Source: Thermoflexales bacterium
Lineage (GTDB): Bacteria > Chloroflexota > Anaerolineae > Fen-1058
NCBI GenBank assembly: GCA_017882055.1
Contig: JADGQE010000031.1
Location: 1 to 15,221, forward strand
Direction: 5' to 3'
DNA length: 15,221 nt
Under the pieces are notes generated by a model. The model did no database searches. It was not told where the DNA came from and worked only from the letters and a program-made list of their open reading frames with translations. Made by a program: the position numbers and the translations under genes. Below are positions 13,588-15,221 of the stretch, one piece after another. Position 1 is the stretch's first letter, and every line of letters begins with the position of its first letter.

Positions 13588-14190
13588 TTACGGCGTTGTA
13601 GCCGCATAGGAATAATGCGGCACAGCTCCCCAGTCGGATGGCGGCCAGTAGACGAACCACGCGCGGCCGACGATGTCGCTGCGTGAAATCGAGCCGAAAC
13701 TGCGCGAATCGCTGGAGTTGTTGCGATTGTCGCCCATGACAAAATACCGCCCCGGCTCAACTTGTCGGGCGGGAATTGTGGAATTGGTCGGCTGATTCAG
13801 ATAAGGTTCTGTGAGAGCCGCGCCATTGACGTAGACCTGGCCGTTGCGAACTTCAAGCGTATCGCCGGGCAATCCGATGATACGCTTAATGAGATCCTTA
13901 TCAGGATTGGGTCTGAGCAGCACGATGACATCGCCGCGCTCTGGCGCGTGAAGCGCGTATGAGACTTTGTCGACAATCACGTATTCGCCGTCGTGCAGGT
14001 TGGGTTCCATGCTCTGGCCCTCGATCCGAAAGCGGCCGGTAGCCGTGTTGACCAGTAAAAAAATGATCGCCGTCAGTAAAGCGGTTTCAATGATCTCGCG
14101 CAGCAGGTTTGATCGGCGGGGCGGGGCTTCGGTGGCCGTCTCGACCGTTTGTGGCGCGTCGACCACCGGCGGCAACAACTCTTCAGACAC
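13588..14190 (-). CDS. lepB: Type I signal peptidase (first copy)
   Basis: A 200-residue signal peptidase I and the first gene of the minus-strand cluster. It has a polar N-terminus, one membrane helix (about 33-50), catalytic Ser60 in GQSMEPNL, Lys102 in DLIKRIIGLPGD and the conserved GRYFVMGDNRNNSSDSR box. Both active-site residues are present. The start is GTG at 14190, with GAGGTG 5 bases upstream; no alternative ATG fits. A near-consensus promoter lies 34-62 bases upstream. The tandem pair clearly arose by duplication, as long blocks around the membrane helix and the active site are nearly identical. Confidence 0.95.
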   Translation of the reverse strand: MSEELLPPVVDAPQTVETATEAPPRRSNLLREIIETALLTAIIFLLVNTATGRFRIEGQSMEPNLHDGEYVIVDKVSYALHAPERGDVIVLLRPNPDKDLIKRIIGLPGDTLEVRNGQVYVNGAALTEPYLNQPTNSTIPARQVEPGRYFVMGDNRNNSSDSRSFGSISRSDIVGRAWFVYWPPSDWGAVPHYSYAATTP

Positions 14191-14223
14191 GCAGTCACCT
14201 CAATTTATTTGAAACTCGTGTGG

Positions 14224-14252
14224 ATTATACTCTATCTCATAGGGCGTGGCAA
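14224..14252 (-). promoter_or_regulatory. Sigma70-type promoter of the minus-strand cluster
   Basis: On the minus strand, TTGCCA (14247-14252) and a perfect TATAAT (14224-14229) are separated by 17 bases, about 34 bases before the GTG of the first signal peptidase. It is the best minus-strand promoter in the window and may serve the whole cluster, since no intrinsic terminator with a T tract is evident between the signal peptidases and the BMC genes. Confidence 0.7.
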
Positions 14253-14299
14253 ACATCAGGGCGTTACCTGGTGTTTATACACATTTCGGTTTTTGCTCT

Positions 14300-14337
14300 C
14301 GATCCGCGTCCTCGCGGATCGTCGGCGGGACGCCGAC
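14300..14337. other. Two adjacent perfect hairpins in the divergent intergenic region
   Basis: Stem 1 pairs CGATCCGCG with CGCGGATCG around TCCT (14300-14321). Stem 2 pairs GTCGGCG with CGCCGAC around GGA (14321-14337). They share one base, so they abut. They lie upstream of both divergent promoters, hence probably outside both transcripts. They could be a protein-binding site, a dispersed repeat or a remnant terminator without a T tract. Confidence 0.5.
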
Positions 14338-14354
14338 TTGAGCACTTGTGTAAT

Positions 14355-14401
14355 CACCAGGGCGTTGCAACCGCGTTTCCTCACCAGGGAAACATTGCAA
14401 C
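14355..14401 (+). promoter_or_regulatory. Direct repeats abutting the -35 box, possible operator
   Basis: CACCAGGGCGTTGCAAC (14355-14371) recurs in a variant form, CACCAGGG followed by ATTGCAAC (14382-14401); the second copy ends at the -35 box of the plus-strand promoter. A related inverted piece, CCTGGTG, lies at 14267-14273 next to the minus-strand promoter. The layout suggests a regulator binding between the two promoters. Confidence 0.45.
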
Positions 14402-14431
14402 TTGACAGCGGTCTGCCAACTGTGCCATAAT
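14402..14431 (+). promoter_or_regulatory. Sigma70-type promoter of the receiver-GGDEF gene
   Basis: TTGACA (14402-14407) matches the -35 consensus exactly, and CATAAT (14426-14431) matches the -10 box at 5 of 6, with an 18-base spacer. The start codon follows at 14458, after GAGGGAG 7 bases upstream. Confidence 0.75.
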
Positions 14432-14457
14432 CACGCCATCTTTGAGGGAGTCCATCG

Positions 14458-15221
14458 ATGACCAAAGGCAATGTGTTAATCATTCCCGCTGAAGAAGCTG
14501 CCGCCGGGCTGCTGCGCAGCTACTTTGAATCGGCCGGTTACGGTGTGTTGTTTGCCCATACAAAAGACGAGGCGCTGGAAGTTGCCCGCCAGGCGCTGCC
14601 TCAAGCGATGATCATCGATCTCGATGCGCCTGATCTGGAGGTGGTCGATCTGTGCCACGCGATTCGATCGGGGCCGCGCACCCGGCATCTCCACATCACG
14701 CTGCTGGCCCCGCAGACCCGGCGCGACGATCGCTTGCTGGCGCTGTCCTCCGGCGCCGACGAATTCACCATCAAACCGGTCGATGCCGAAGAGCTGGGCC
14801 TGCGCATTCGCAACGCACTGCGCCGCGCCGAGTTTCAAAACCTGGTCGATCCGACGACGGGGCTGCCCGGTCCGCGCCAGGTTGAGGAGCAGCTGCGCGA
14901 ATTGCTGCGGCGTGAAGACGCGTGGGCTTTGATCCGGGTGAGTCTGCGCGGCTTAAAGTCTTTCAATGCCGTCTATGGTTTTCTGGCGGGTGAAGAGGTG
15001 CTGCGCTTTGCGGCGCAGCTCCTGGCTCAGGCGGTGAATCAGTTGGGCACGCCGGATGATTTTCTGGGGCAGGCAGGCGGCGATAACTTCATCGCCGTCA
15101 CGGCCATCGATCGGGCTGAGGCGCTGCGCCAGGCCCTGACCGATCGGTTTGCCGAAGGCGTGCGCGCCCACTATTCCTTCCGTGAGCGCGAGCAAGGCTA
15201 CATGCTGATCAAATCGCCGGA
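14458..15221 (+). CDS. Receiver-GGDEF protein with degenerate GGDEF motif, partial
   Basis: The only plus-strand gene, open to the right edge (254 codons seen). Residues 1-125 are a response-regulator receiver: phosphoacceptor Asp54 in MIIDLDAPD and Lys106 in TIKPVDAEEL, with the acidic pocket reduced to Glu12-Glu13 (PAEE). Residues from about 130 are GGDEF-like: DPTTGLPGPRQVEEQL, then FNAVYGFLAGEEVLRFAAQLL, then AGGDNF at the active-site loop (207-211 reads GGDNF). The Glu of GGDEF is replaced by Asn, so cyclic-di-GMP synthesis is doubtful and a binding or signalling role is more likely. ATG 14458 is supported by GAGGGAG and a good promoter. It could receive phosphate from the histidine kinase at 7356-9536, but this is only a guess from proximity. 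Confidence 0.88.
   Translation, partial: MTKGNVLIIPAEEAAAGLLRSYFESAGYGVLFAHTKDEALEVARQALPQAMIIDLDAPDLEVVDLCHAIRSGPRTRHLHITLLAPQTRRDDRLLALSSGADEFTIKPVDAEELGLRIRNALRRAEFQNLVDPTTGLPGPRQVEEQLRELLRREDAWALIRVSLRGLKSFNAVYGFLAGEEVLRFAAQLLAQAVNQLGTPDDFLGQAGGDNFIAVTAIDRAEALRQALTDRFAEGVRAHYSFREREQGYMLIKSP

Noticed and set aside
13559..13660. N-terminal extension of the second signal peptidase
   Set aside because: It would overlap the end of the first copy and has no homology to it; the GTG at 13558 aligns with the paralogue's start.

Overview
The window is most likely from a Chloroflexota bacterium (Anaerolineae-like). This is inferred from the mix of a soluble GAF/PAS histidine kinase, a receiver-CpaE-like ATPase, a receiver-GGDEF protein and the compartment gene set; no rRNA or other marker is present. 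Almost everything is on the minus strand and reads as one long gene cluster running from about 14.2 kb down to position 1. A single gene, at the right edge, is divergent on the plus strand.

The core is a bacterial microcompartment (BMC) locus. Shell genes are one BMC-H hexamer (9920-10228), two tandem-domain BMC-T proteins (10289-10921 and 3443-4084), three intact BMC-P pentamers of the EutN/CcmL family (9538-9828, 3032-3307, 278-550) and a broken fourth BMC-P fragment (about 2629-2721). Candidate cargo enzymes are an RpiB-like sugar-phosphate isomerase, a deoxyribose-phosphate aldolase (DeoC), a PduP/EutE-type CoA-acylating aldehyde dehydrogenase and, at the left edge, a class II (FucA/AraD-type) aldolase that runs out of the window. 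RpiB, DeoC and the aldehyde dehydrogenase each begin with a short amphipathic helix followed by a linker, as expected of encapsulation peptides. The set matches what is called a sugar-phosphate-utilising (SPU) BMC, of the kind known from Haliangium ochraceum. Inferred chemistry: pentose or deoxypentose phosphates are isomerised and split inside the shell, and the short aldehyde is oxidised to acyl-CoA.

Regulatory and accessory genes lie between the shell and enzyme genes: a soluble GAF-GAF-PAS histidine kinase, a receiver domain fused to a ParA/MinD/CpaE-like ATPase (a candidate for positioning or regulating the compartment), an unrecognised 174-residue protein, an orphan YgiT-type zinc-ribbon protein and an orphan DUF2283 protein. 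Two tandem type I signal peptidase paralogues head the cluster behind a near-consensus minus-strand promoter (14224-14252).

Region by region: 1-550, class II aldolase and BMC-P; 550-2650, an A+T-richer island with a secreted zincin-like protein and a lipoprotein-like protein, flanked by BMC-P sequence on both sides; 2629-4084, BMC-P fragment, DUF2283, BMC-P and BMC-T; 4094-5783, receiver-ATPase and unknown protein; 5847-9536, aldehyde dehydrogenase and histidine kinase; 9538-10921, BMC-P, BMC-H and BMC-T; 10924-12929, zinc ribbon, DeoC and RpiB; 12959-14190, two signal peptidases; 14191-14457, divergent promoter region with hairpins and direct repeats; 14458-end, receiver plus degenerate GGDEF protein. 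Five intergenic gaps carry different sequences that share a 7-base period, and three of these form hairpins. No gene-free stretch exceeds about 270 bases. No tRNA, rRNA, CRISPR array or insertion sequence was seen.
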